From: CADCTB01 sp036269435
GTDB taxonomy: Bacteria; Actinomycetota; Acidimicrobiia; Acidimicrobiales; AC-14
DNA: 46,587 nt
Direction: 5' to 3'
Assembly: GCA_036269435.1 (NCBI GenBank)
Contig: DATASA010000009.1
Location: 1 to 46,587, forward strand
The notes beneath the pieces were generated by a model. It ran no database searches, was not told where the DNA came from, and worked only from the letters and a program-made list of their open reading frames with translations. Numbering within the stretch: the first letter of the stretch is position 1; the number at the start of each line of letters is the position of its first letter. Positions 32,206-40,213 of the stretch are shown here, in pieces. A program made the translations under genes and the position numbers.

Positions 32206-33180
32206 CTACAGGCCGGTCACCCCTTCGCGCGTCAGGTCGACCACCACCTCCCGGCGGCCGCCCGACGACACCGCCACCTCGCCCGTGCCGTCCAGGGTGC
32301 CGATGACGTCGGCGCGGATCCCCCGGTCCAGGAAGGGGCGGGCGCAGTCGTCCTCCCGGCCCGGCGGCGCGCACAGCAGGAAGGCGAAGCACGGGAAGGC
32401 GACCAGCCATTCGCTCAGGGCCACGCCCGTCGGCACCGGCACCGCGTCGAGGTCGACCGTCACGCCGAGCCGCCGGCATTCGAGGAGCATGGCCAGCGAG
32501 CCCACCATCCCCGCCATGCTCACGTCCTTGGCCGCCACGCAGGAGCCGTCGTCGGCGACGGTCGCCAGCGTGCGGACGTCGCCGGCCAGGCGCCCACCCC
32601 GTTCGTCGAAGGAGCCGAAGAAGGCGAAGTCGGACCGCATGGCCCCCTCGGTGACGCAGGCCAGCAGCAGGTGCTGCCCGGCCGCCGCGTGACGTACGGA
32701 AAGCACGTTTCGGGCCCGACCCAGGCCGAAGGCCGAAATCGACGGTGGCCCGTCGTGGCGGGTGAGGTGGCCGCCCACGACCGGCACGTCGTACAGCCCG
32801 GCCGCGTGACGCATCCCTTCGAGCGCGGCGCGGGCGACGTCCTCGTCGGCCACGACCGTGTCCACGATGGCCAGAGGCACGGCCCCCATGGCCGCCAGGT
32901 CGTTGACGTTGGCCAGCACCGCGGCCACGCCGGCGCCGAACGGGTCACGGGCGACGAACGCAGGGAGGATGGCCTCGCCACCGACCACGAGCGAGCCCTC
33001 GCCGCCCGGGATCACGGCCCCGTCGTCGCCCGGCCCGGCCTGCCAGTCCGTGGCGCCGAAGACCTCGCGCACGAGCGCGATCGGCGCCTTGTTCCGCAGG
33101 CCGGGATGGGCCCGCAACCCCGCCACCAGTTCCGTCAGCCCGCGCAGGCCGCCCTGGTCGGCGGCGCCGAGCTCGTCCAT
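32206..33180 (-). CDS. Sll0787-like AIR synthase/PurM-fold protein
   Basis: The 324-residue protein has the PurM-type ATP-binding fold: GPGDDGAVIPGG near 60, VNDLAAMGAVPLAIVDTVVA near 105, VPVVGGHLTRHDG near 145, and KDVSMAGMVGSLAMLLE near 225. It resembles ThiL/SelD/HypE-class kinases and specifically the sll0787 family that travels with MSMEG_0567/0568 proteins. The reaction is unknown; ATP-dependent phosphorylation is the general theme. The start at 33180 is chosen because GGGAGG lies six bases before it; an ATG 18 bases earlier lacks this. It is divergent from the ComA-type gene across a 60-base promoter gap. Confidence 0.83.
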   Translation of the reverse strand: MDELGAADQGGLRGLTELVAGLRAHPGLRNKAPIALVREVFGATDWQAGPGDDGAVIPGGEGSLVVGGEAILPAFVARDPFGAGVAAVLANVNDLAAMGAVPLAIVDTVVADEDVARAALEGMRHAAGLYDVPVVGGHLTRHDGPPSISAFGLGRARNVLSVRHAAAGQHLLLACVTEGAMRSDFAFFGSFDERGGRLAGDVRTLATVADDGSCVAAKDVSMAGMVGSLAMLLECRRLGVTVDLDAVPVPTGVALSEWLVAFPCFAFLLCAPPGREDDCARPFLDRGIRADVIGTLDGTGEVAVSSGGRREVVVDLTREGVTGL

Positions 33181-33240
33181 CCTGCGTCCTCCCGACATTG
33201 CACTAAAGTAAACAGCTCTCTACCATAGGAGGACGTGGGC
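33181..33240. promoter_or_regulatory. Divergent promoter between AIR-synthase-like and ComA-type operons
   Basis: The gap contains an AT-rich segment (about 33196-33226) and GACATTGCA at 33194-33202. That 9-mer recurs at 41014-41022, upstream of the DJ-1 gene pair. AGGAGG at 33227-33232 serves the GTG at 33241 (eight bases) better than the GTG at 33235. TTGCAC-17-TACCAT resembles a promoter but would start transcription inside the ribosome site. Confidence 0.45.
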
Positions 33241-34032
33241 GTGCCCTTCCCCCTTGACCTGCCCGGGCGCCCGCCCAAGCCGCGGCGGGTGGGCATCACC
33301 CACGTGCTCGACAAGGGGCTTCCCGCCCGTGAGCTGGTCGGGATCCTGGACACGTGCGGTGCGTTCGTCGACGTCTGGAAGTTCGGTTGGGGCACCGCCT
33401 ACCTCGACCCTGGCGTGGAGGCCAAGCTGGCCGCCCTCGCCGACTGCGGGATCCTCGGCTGCGTGGGCGGCACGCTGCTGGAGGTGGCGTGGGTCCAGGG
33501 GCGGGTGGAGGAGTTCCTGGCCTGGGCCGACGGGGTCGGGTTCCCGTGTGTGGAGGTGTCGCGCGGCGCCGCTCCGATGCGCCCGGACGAGAAGTACGAG
33601 CTGATCCGCAGCGCGTCGCGCCGGTTCACGGTCCTGTCGGAGGTCGGCGCCAAGGACCCGACCGAGCGGATGCCGTGCGTCGACTGGGCCGACGAGGTCG
33701 CGGGCGACCTGGCTGCGGGGGCGGCCTGGGTGCTGACCGAGGGACGCGAGAGCGGCACCGTCGGTATCTACGACGACGCGGGCACGGTCCGCGAGGACGT
33801 CGTCGCCTCGGTGCTGGGCGCCGGCGGCGTGGAGCGGGTGGTGTTCGAGGCGCCCCGGAAGGACCAGCAGGCCTGGTTCGTCCAGCACTGCGGGCCCAAC
33901 GTGAACCTGGCCAACATCCCGGTCGCCGAGGTGCTCGGCGTGGAGACCCTGCGGCTCGGCCTGCGGGCCGACACCATGCGGATGCCGTCGACCTCCATGT
34001 CCGATGCCGCCAGGGCGACGGGGCGCCCGTGA
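33241..34032 (+). CDS. Phosphosulfolactate synthase (ComA family)
   Basis: The known family reaction adds sulfite to phosphoenolpyruvate, giving phosphosulfolactate, the first step of coenzyme M synthesis. The 263-residue TIM barrel has GITHVLDKGLPARELVGIL (Lys of the active site), VDVWKFGWGTAYLDP, CVEVSRGAAPM, VLSEVGAKDP, WVLTEGRESG and FEAPRKDQQAWFV, followed by VNLANIPVAEVLGVETLRLGLR. All are in the family order. The GTG at 33241 is preferred for its ribosome-site spacing. It leads an operon with a stop/start overlap to the next gene. Bacterial ComA homologues also occur without CoM, but the following lyases and PLP enzyme strengthen the CoM reading. Confidence 0.88.
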   Translation: MPFPLDLPGRPPKPRRVGITHVLDKGLPARELVGILDTCGAFVDVWKFGWGTAYLDPGVEAKLAALADCGILGCVGGTLLEVAWVQGRVEEFLAWADGVGFPCVEVSRGAAPMRPDEKYELIRSASRRFTVLSEVGAKDPTERMPCVDWADEVAGDLAAGAAWVLTEGRESGTVGIYDDAGTVREDVVASVLGAGGVERVVFEAPRKDQQAWFVQHCGPNVNLANIPVAEVLGVETLRLGLRADTMRMPSTSMSDAARATGRP

Positions 34033-34928
34033 CCAACGTCGTTCCCGGCCAGTACCGGCGGGTGTCGGTGGCGACCGTCGCCGGCCCCATCACCGCCGAG
34101 GGCCTGACCCGCCACTTCCTCGGCCGGGAGGCCTATCGGCACACCCGGTTCATCGTCGCCCGGGCCGGAGGGGAGACCGCGCTCGTGCGTGTGGCCAGGA
34201 CCGACGAGCGGCCCTTGTTCTCGCCGGTCACCGCCGTGGAGGTGCTCGCCCTGCCCGACGAGTGCGCCTACGTGCACGCCCCCGACGTCGACACCGGCGT
34301 TCCGACCGCGCTGGCACAGGTCGCAGCGGCACAGGGGTCGGGGACCCGCTGTGTCGTCGTCGAGGGCCGCTACTCCCACGTGAGCTTCATCCTCGACGCC
34401 GCGCCGGTGCGCGTACGGGTGGGCGACGTCGTCCCTCCCGGGCCTCCGAAGCTTCTCGACCAGGCGTCCCGGGTGCTGGCGCTGGCCGAGGACCTCCCCC
34501 CGATCGAACTGGTGGCCGACGTCGTCGACCTCGTCGACCTGGCCCGCGACCACCCGGCCGACCGTTACCTGCTCCCGTGTCGCGGATCGGGATTCCGCCT
34601 CGACGGCGACGACCTGGGTGCGGTCGACATCGAGTTCCTCGACGAGCGGCCGGCGCGGCGGGACTGGACCCTGCTCGGATGCGAGCGCTCCCGGGGCATC
34701 CACGAGTGGTTCTACGGCGATCGCCCCCGGGAGGCGGTGGAGCTGTGCCCGCGCCGGCTGTTCCCGGCCGACGGCCGCCCGCTGCTGACGAAGTGCTGCC
34801 TGCTCGAGGACACGATCGCCGACGAGGGCACCACGGTCGTGGTGCCGTGGGGCGCGTCGCTCGCCCAGGTCAACCAAGCGCTGGCCACCATTGCCAAGGC
34901 TGCGGAACCGGCGTGGGCGCCCGCATAG
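34029..34928 (+). CDS. Unrecognised protein between ComA-type and lyase genes
   Basis: This 299-residue soluble protein is coupled to the ComA-type gene (GTGA) and overlaps the next lyase by 16 bases, so it is firmly part of the operon. I cannot assign a family. Visible features are an N-terminal mixed region (FIVARAGGETALVRVAR), a central acidic helix-rich part, a Cys-containing stretch YLLPCRGSGFRLDGDDLG near 185-200, LGCERSRGIHEWFYGDRPREAVELCPRRLF near 215-245 and LTKCCLLEDTIADEGTTVVVPWG near 255-280. Several Cys, Glu, His and Asp residues in the C-terminal third could bind a metal or substrate. It is a candidate for a missing CoM-pathway step such as decarboxylation or reduction. Confidence 0.7.
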   Translation: MTNVVPGQYRRVSVATVAGPITAEGLTRHFLGREAYRHTRFIVARAGGETALVRVARTDERPLFSPVTAVEVLALPDECAYVHAPDVDTGVPTALAQVAAAQGSGTRCVVVEGRYSHVSFILDAAPVRVRVGDVVPPGPPKLLDQASRVLALAEDLPPIELVADVVDLVDLARDHPADRYLLPCRGSGFRLDGDDLGAVDIEFLDERPARRDWTLLGCERSRGIHEWFYGDRPREAVELCPRRLFPADGRPLLTKCCLLEDTIADEGTTVVVPWGASLAQVNQALATIAKAAEPAWAPA

Positions 34929-36277
34929 CCGAGTCGGAGCTCTACGCCCACCTCTGGGGGACGGACGAGCTGCGCGCCGTCTTCGACGAGCGGGCCCGCC
35001 TCCAGTCCTGGCTCGACGTCCTCGCCGCCCTGGCGCGGGCCCAGGCGTCGATGGGGGTCATCCCGCCCGAGTCCGCCGAGGAGATCGGCCGCGCCGCCGA
35101 CGTCGACCGGCTCGACCTGGCCTTCGTCGCCGAGGAGACGCGGCGGACGTCGCACTCGACGCTCGGGTTGATCCACGGCCTCCAGCGGGTGCTCCCCGCG
35201 CCCGCGTCCGAGCACGTGTACCTGGGGGCGACCGTCCAGGACGTGACGGACACGTGGACGGCCCTCGCCATCCGAGAGGTCGGGCGGGTGGTGTGGCGGG
35301 ATCTGCGGGTGGTCGAGGACCTGCTGGTCGGCCTGGCCGAGCGGCACCGGGACACGGCGATGGTCGGCCGGACCCACGGCCAGCCGGGGGCGCCGATCAC
35401 GTTCGGCTTCAAGGCCGCCTCGTGGGCCGACGAGGTCCGCCGCCACATCGAGCGTCTCGCCGAGGGCCGGGGACGGTGGCTCGTCGCCCAGCTCGGCGGG
35501 GCCGTCGGCGTGCTCGGGTTCTTCGGCGCGGACGGGCCGGCGCTACGCGCCGCCTTCTGTGGCGAGCTGGGGCTGGGCGATCCGGGGATCTCGTGGCTCA
35601 TCTCTCGGGACCGGCTGGCCGAGTTCGCGAACGTGCTGGCCATGGTGTGCGGCACCCTGGCCCGTATCGGCAACGAGGTGCTGGAACTGCAGCGGCCGGA
35701 GATCGGCGAACTGCGGGAGCCGACGACCGCCGACGCGGTCGGCAGCATCACCATGCCCCACAAGCGCAATCCCGAGCGCAGCGAGCATCTGGACACCCTC
35801 GCCCGGCTCGTGCGGGCCAACGCCGGTGTGCTGCTGGAGGCGATGGTCCAGCAGCACGAGCGCGACGGGCGGGGTTGGAAGGCGGAATGGGTCGCCTTCC
35901 CCGAGGTCTGCCTGCTCACCGGGGTGGCGGTGCAGACGGCCGCCGCCCTCCTGTCGGGGTTGGAGGTGGACGTCGGGGCGATGGCGGCCAACCTCCACGC
36001 GGGGGCCGACCGGGCCGGCTCGGAACGGGTGCTCGCCACCCTCACCGCCCGCGTCGGCAAGCACGAGGCCCAGGCCCGGCTGCACCAGGCCATCGGCCCG
36101 GGGGCGCAGCGTCCGGCGACGCTGGAAGCGGCGGTGGCCGCGACGGAGCTCCTTGACCCCGGGGAGCTGCGGGACATCCTGGCCTCCCCCGCCCTCGCCG
36201 GCGCCCAGGCCATGGTCGACCAGGTCCTGCGCCGGTCGCGCACCGCCCGTCTCGCGGAGCGCGAAGCATGGGCGTGA
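34913..36277 (+). CDS. Aspartase/fumarase-superfamily lyase 1 (adenylosuccinate-lyase-like)
   Basis: The 454-residue enzyme belongs to the superfamily that eliminates a group to form a fumarate-like double bond. It has THSTLGLIHGL-like SHSTLGLIHGLQ, VYLGATVQDVTDT (near 105-115), VGRTHGQPGAPITFG near 150, and the signature loop GSITMPHKRNPERSE near 276-290. The first signature Ser is kept; the second is Ile. In Xanthobacter the superfamily member XcbC1 removes phosphate from phosphosulfolactate to give sulfoacrylate; operon position suggests the same role here. A 3-carboxymuconate cycloisomerase or adenylosuccinate lyase role is less likely in this context. GTG start inside the previous gene. 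Confidence 0.84.
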   Translation: MGARIAESELYAHLWGTDELRAVFDERARLQSWLDVLAALARAQASMGVIPPESAEEIGRAADVDRLDLAFVAEETRRTSHSTLGLIHGLQRVLPAPASEHVYLGATVQDVTDTWTALAIREVGRVVWRDLRVVEDLLVGLAERHRDTAMVGRTHGQPGAPITFGFKAASWADEVRRHIERLAEGRGRWLVAQLGGAVGVLGFFGADGPALRAAFCGELGLGDPGISWLISRDRLAEFANVLAMVCGTLARIGNEVLELQRPEIGELREPTTADAVGSITMPHKRNPERSEHLDTLARLVRANAGVLLEAMVQQHERDGRGWKAEWVAFPEVCLLTGVAVQTAAALLSGLEVDVGAMAANLHAGADRAGSERVLATLTARVGKHEAQARLHQAIGPGAQRPATLEAAVAATELLDPGELRDILASPALAGAQAMVDQVLRRSRTARLAEREAWA

Positions 36278-37257
36278 CCCAGCGCGCCTCCTTCCCGCCG
36301 GCGCTGGACCGCTTTCCACTGGCCACGCTGCCGACGCCGTTGGTGCGGGCGAAGCGGCTCGAAGCACGTCTCGGCGGACCTCCGCTCTACGTCAAGCGGG
36401 ACGACCTGACGGGGTTCGCCGCCGCCGGGCACAAGGCCCGTCCGCTCGAGTTCCTCGTCGGCGCCGCCGTGGCCGGTGGCTGCGACGTGCTGGTGACCGG
36501 CGGGGGCCCGGGGTCCAACTTCTGCGCGGCCGCGGCTGCGGCGGCCGGTGCAGCCGGTCTGAGGTGCGAGCTCGTCTTCTACGGCGACCGGTCCGAGCGC
36601 AACCATCCGAACCTGGCCCTGGCCCTGGCCTGCGGTGCCGGCGTCCGCTACACGGGCGACCCGGAGCGCACCCCCGTCGACACCGCTGTCACCGGGCTGG
36701 CCGCCGAGCTCCGGACCGCCGGTCACCGGCCCTACGCCATTCCCCGGGGCGGGGCGACGGCCGTGGGGGCGCTCGGGATGATGGTCGCCGCCGGGGAGCT
36801 GGCCGAGCAGCTGGCGGCGGCGTCGGTCGACGCCGGGGTGGTTGTCATCGCCAGCGGGTCGGGGACGACGTGCGCCGGGCTTGCGCTGGGCACGGACCTG
36901 TATGGAGGCGGCTGGCGGGTGGTCGGGGCGTCGGTCAGCCGCCCGGTCGACCGGGCCGGGGCGGAGATCACCAGGCTGGCAACCGAAGCGGCGGCCCTCG
37001 CCGGCGCGAAAGCGCCGGCCATGGAGTCGCTCGACCTGGTCGACGCCCGGGGACCCGGGTTCGCCATCCCGTCGGAGGCGGGGGAGCGGGCCGCGTCCCT
37101 CGCGCTCGGGAGCGAGGGCCTGCTGCTCGACCCCGTCTACACGGCCAAGGCCTTCGCCGTGGTCCTGGAGCTGGTCGAACGCGGCGCCGACAGGCCGATC
37201 GTGTTCTGGCACACCGGCGGGCTGCTGTCGGCGGCCGAGCACCTGGCGGCGGGATGA
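36268..37257 (+). CDS. PLP enzyme of the D-cysteine desulfhydrase/ACC deaminase family
   Basis: The 329-residue fold-type II PLP enzyme reads TLPTPLVRAKRLEARLGGPPLYVKRDDLTG, then GHKARPLEFLVG with the PLP lysine Lys56. GGGPGSNFCAAAA follows as the substrate/carboxylate loop, then YAIPRGGATAVG, VVIASGSGTTCAGL for phosphate binding, and LLLDPVYTAKAF. Typical D-cysteine desulfhydrases have GGNKxRKLE; here Asn is His and the following Lys is Pro, suggesting a different substrate. The bacterial CoM cluster of Xanthobacter contains this family (XcbE1), and L-cysteate sulfo-lyase also belongs here. Overlaps the preceding lyase by ten bases and the next gene by ATGA. Confidence 0.84.
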   Translation: MGVTQRASFPPALDRFPLATLPTPLVRAKRLEARLGGPPLYVKRDDLTGFAAAGHKARPLEFLVGAAVAGGCDVLVTGGGPGSNFCAAAAAAAGAAGLRCELVFYGDRSERNHPNLALALACGAGVRYTGDPERTPVDTAVTGLAAELRTAGHRPYAIPRGGATAVGALGMMVAAGELAEQLAAASVDAGVVVIASGSGTTCAGLALGTDLYGGGWRVVGASVSRPVDRAGAEITRLATEAAALAGAKAPAMESLDLVDARGPGFAIPSEAGERAASLALGSEGLLLDPVYTAKAFAVVLELVERGADRPIVFWHTGGLLSAAEHLAAG

Positions 37258-38798
37258 CCGACGTCAGCGGCGCCGAAGCGGTGACGGGGGCGCCGGCGCG
37301 GGAGCTGATCGAGTCCGGGTTCGCGCTGGAGAACGCGGACGCGCCGCTGCTGCACCACGGCCTGAACCTGGCCGACATCGCCCACGTCATCGACCTGCGA
37401 GGCCGGCGGGTGGTGCCCGAACCGGCCGCCCGCCAGCTCCTCGGTCTGTTGCTCGAGGTGTACGAGACGCCGGCCGACCAGTTCCCGTACGACCCGTCCT
37501 ACGGCGAGGCCTACAACTCCCGCGAGCACTACTTCGCCTCCCGGCTGGGTGGCGTGGCCGGGTGGCTCCACGCCGGCCGGCCCCGCCGCGAGGCGACCCG
37601 CCTGGCGCTGCGCCTCCTCCTGCGCACGCAACTGGTCGAGCTGGTCGCCGACGCCGCCGGCTTCGTCGACAGCGTCGTGACCCAGGCCGAGCGCCACGCC
37701 GACACGCTCATGCCCGACCAGACGTACCTCCAGCAGGCCCAGCCCTCGACGTTCGGCCACTACGTCCTGTCGTTCGCCTACCCCACGCTGCGCGACGCGC
37801 GGCGCCTGCTCGACGGCCTGGACTGGGTCGACACCAGTCCGGGCGGCGCCGGCTGCGTGAACGGCAGCCGCCTGCTGGAGGACCGTTCGGTGATCGCCGG
37901 GCTGCTCGGGTTCGGCGGCGTGATCGAGCACACGCGCGACGCCATGTGGCAGGTCGACGGGCTCATCAACATCCTGGCCACCACGGCCAGCATGTTGTCG
38001 AACCAGAGCAAGCTGGCCGAGGACCTGGAGATCTGGTCCAGCGCCGAGTTCGACTACGTCGACCTCGACAGCGGCTTCACCCGGTCGAGCGTGCTGATGC
38101 CCCAGAAGCGCAACCCGTACTCCCTGTCGATCGTCCGGGGAGCGTCCGGCATCCTGATCGGCCGCCTGGGCGGCTTCCTGGCCGTGGTCAAGAGCCCGTC
38201 GGCTCGGAGCGACAACCTGATCTTCGCCTACGGCGAGGTGCCCCGGTCGCTCGACCTGGCCTGCCGGGTCACCCGGCTCATGAGCGGCGTCGTGAGAACG
38301 CTGCACGTCAACGCCAGCCGGATGGCCGACGCCCTGACGTCCGGCTTCACCCAAGCCACCGACCTGGCCGAGCACATCGTGACCGTGTGTCGGATCGACT
38401 ACCGCACCGCCTACGTGATCGTCGGCCGGACGGTGCGCGAAGCGGCGGCCAGCGGCCTGCGCGGCGTCGACATCACCGGGGAGATGCTCGACAACGCATC
38501 GGTGGAGGTCACCGGCCGCCCGCTCGGGCTGGCCGGCCACGACCTGAGCACCGTGCTCGACCCCCGGCTGATCGTGCTGACCCGGTCGGCCCGGGGCGGG
38601 GCGGCGCCGGCCGCGCTGGACGCCATGGTGCGGGCGTGCCGGGTCGACGCCGACGCCCTCGACGTCGAGGCCCGCAGCCGCAAGGCGTCCTTCGACGAGG
38701 CCGAGCAGGCCCTCCTGGCCACGGCCCGAGTGATCGTCGCCGGGCAGGAACCGGTCCCACCCATCGCATCCGACAAGACGCAGGAGGTCGTGCCGTGA
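37254..38798 (+). CDS. Aspartase/fumarase-superfamily lyase 2 (argininosuccinate-lyase-like)
   Basis: The 514-residue protein resembles argininosuccinate lyase but is longer and diverged. It has EAYNSREHYFASRLG, the DQTYLQQAQPSTFGHY segment (ASL: HTHLQxAQP, here the His is replaced), DTSPGGAGCVNGSRL, WSSAEFDYVDLDSGF, and the signature SSVLMPQKRNPYSLSIVRG, where ASL has GSSxMPQKKNPD. The catalytic-loop Ser is kept but the second is Val. It sits where the Xanthobacter CoM cluster has its second superfamily member (XcbD1). It is co-translated on both sides, with the PLP enzyme and with DUF1116. True argininosuccinate lyase is unlikely given these substitutions and the absence of arg genes. Confidence 0.83.
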   Translation: MTDVSGAEAVTGAPARELIESGFALENADAPLLHHGLNLADIAHVIDLRGRRVVPEPAARQLLGLLLEVYETPADQFPYDPSYGEAYNSREHYFASRLGGVAGWLHAGRPRREATRLALRLLLRTQLVELVADAAGFVDSVVTQAERHADTLMPDQTYLQQAQPSTFGHYVLSFAYPTLRDARRLLDGLDWVDTSPGGAGCVNGSRLLEDRSVIAGLLGFGGVIEHTRDAMWQVDGLINILATTASMLSNQSKLAEDLEIWSSAEFDYVDLDSGFTRSSVLMPQKRNPYSLSIVRGASGILIGRLGGFLAVVKSPSARSDNLIFAYGEVPRSLDLACRVTRLMSGVVRTLHVNASRMADALTSGFTQATDLAEHIVTVCRIDYRTAYVIVGRTVREAAASGLRGVDITGEMLDNASVEVTGRPLGLAGHDLSTVLDPRLIVLTRSARGGAAPAALDAMVRACRVDADALDVEARSRKASFDEAEQALLATARVIVAGQEPVPPIASDKTQEVVP

Positions 38799-40213
38799 CC
38801 GTCGACGTGGTCACCGTGGAGCTGCCCGACGAGGTGGAGGTCGTCAACCTCGGCCTGCCGCTGTTCGCCGATGCCGTCCGGGCGCAGGGTCGCCCCGCGG
38901 CCCAGGTCGACTGGCGCATCCCGGCCGAGGGGGACCCGGAGCTGGTTGGCGCGCTGACCCGGCTGTACGGGCGGCACGCAGGCGCCGTCGACCGGGCCAA
39001 CGCCGAGGTCGTCCGTCGCCTCGACTCGGGCGTGCCGGTGCTCGTCGGCATCGACGCCGCCGGCGCCGCGCTGCCAGGAGTGGGGGAGCGGACGATCGTG
39101 CACTGCGGGCCGGCCATCGGCTGGGCCGACGTGTGCGACCCGTTGCGACGGTCGGTGCGGGCCGCGGTGGTGGCCGAAGGCTGGGCCGACACGCCCGAGG
39201 GCGCCGAGGCGCTGCTGGCGTCGGGCGAGGTGTCGCTCGAGCCGGCCAACCTGCACCAGGCCGTCGTGCCCATGGCCAGTGCCATCGGCCCGTCGGCGCC
39301 GGTCTTCGTGGTCGACAACCCCCAGGGCGGCACCCGAGCCTTCTCGTCCATCAACCAGGGCCCGGGTGAGGTGCCGTGGTTCGGCCGGGAGACGCCGGCC
39401 GCGATCGAGAGGCTGGTGTTCCTGCGTGAGGTCGCCGGGCCGTTGCTCGCCGAGTGCCTGGCCGGCACGGGGCCGATCGACGTGTTCGGCCTGGTCGCCC
39501 AGGGGTTGCAGATGGGCGACGACATGCACATGCGCACCCAGGCGACCACCAACCTGTTCGTCCGGGCCGTCCTTCCCCAGTTGGTCGGCCTCGATGCCCC
39601 GCGCCGGGTCGAGCTGGCCCGCTTCCTGGCCTCGGACCACCTCTTCTACCTGAACCTGGCCATGGCCGCGGCGAAGTCGCTGACCCTGTGGGCGGAGCAG
39701 GTCGAGGGGTCCAGCCTGGTGACGACGATGTCGCGCAACGGCACGACCTACGGCATCCGCCTGGCCGGCTCGGAGGAGTGGTTCATCACCGGTTCCCCGC
39801 CGGTCGGCCAGGCCATGTACTACTCGGGCTACGGGCCCGACCAGGCCGCCCCCGACATCGGCGACAGCGCCGTGCTCGAGCTGATCGGCCTGGGCGGCTC
39901 GGCTGCCGCCGCGTCGCCCGCGGTCGCCGCCTTCGTCGGCGGCACCATGGCCGACGCCATCGCGACCACCGAGGAGGTCGACCGGATCGCCGTCGGACGC
40001 AGCTCCCGCTTCAAGCTGCCGACCCTCGACTACCGCGGTACGCCCATGGGCATCGACGTCCGGCGGGTCGTCGAGCTCGGCATCACGCCGAAGGTGAACA
40101 CCGGCATCCTCCACGCCACCGACGGCACGGGCCAGGTGGGCGCCGGAGTGGCCGAAGCGCCGCTCACCTGTTTCCGAGAGGCGCTTCTGGCCCTCGACCG
40201 CCGCCTCGGTTGA
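38795..40213 (+). CDS. DUF1116 protein (YlbE/AllG-like)
   Basis: The 472-residue protein matches the YlbE family. It opens VEVVNLGLPLFADAVRAQGRPAAQVDW, and later has MDxVGPIAGV-like motifs MASAIGPSAPVFVVDNPQGG, FSSINQGPGEVPWFGR, GLQMGDDMHMRTQATTNLF, MSRNGTTYGIRLAG and DYRGTPMGIDVRRVVELGITPKVNTGI. In E. coli YlbE (AllG) is a subunit of oxamate carbamoyltransferase with FdrA and YlbF. Here it is co-translated with the argininosuccinate-lyase-like gene (GTGA) and DUF2877 follows, while FdrA is 10.5 kb away on the other strand. Its coupling to the lyase suggests that the carbamoyl donor may be made by, or fed into, the same pathway. Confidence 0.87.
   Translation: MTVDVVTVELPDEVEVVNLGLPLFADAVRAQGRPAAQVDWRIPAEGDPELVGALTRLYGRHAGAVDRANAEVVRRLDSGVPVLVGIDAAGAALPGVGERTIVHCGPAIGWADVCDPLRRSVRAAVVAEGWADTPEGAEALLASGEVSLEPANLHQAVVPMASAIGPSAPVFVVDNPQGGTRAFSSINQGPGEVPWFGRETPAAIERLVFLREVAGPLLAECLAGTGPIDVFGLVAQGLQMGDDMHMRTQATTNLFVRAVLPQLVGLDAPRRVELARFLASDHLFYLNLAMAAAKSLTLWAEQVEGSSLVTTMSRNGTTYGIRLAGSEEWFITGSPPVGQAMYYSGYGPDQAAPDIGDSAVLELIGLGGSAAAASPAVAAFVGGTMADAIATTEEVDRIAVGRSSRFKLPTLDYRGTPMGIDVRRVVELGITPKVNTGILHATDGTGQVGAGVAEAPLTCFREALLALDRRLG

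Noticed and set aside
35559..36252. Long upstream extension of the frame that becomes the argininosuccinate-lyase-like gene
   Set aside because: It runs through lyase 1 and the PLP gene in another frame with repetitive Arg/Pro/Ser residues; the ATG at 37254 with ATGA overlap is the real start.
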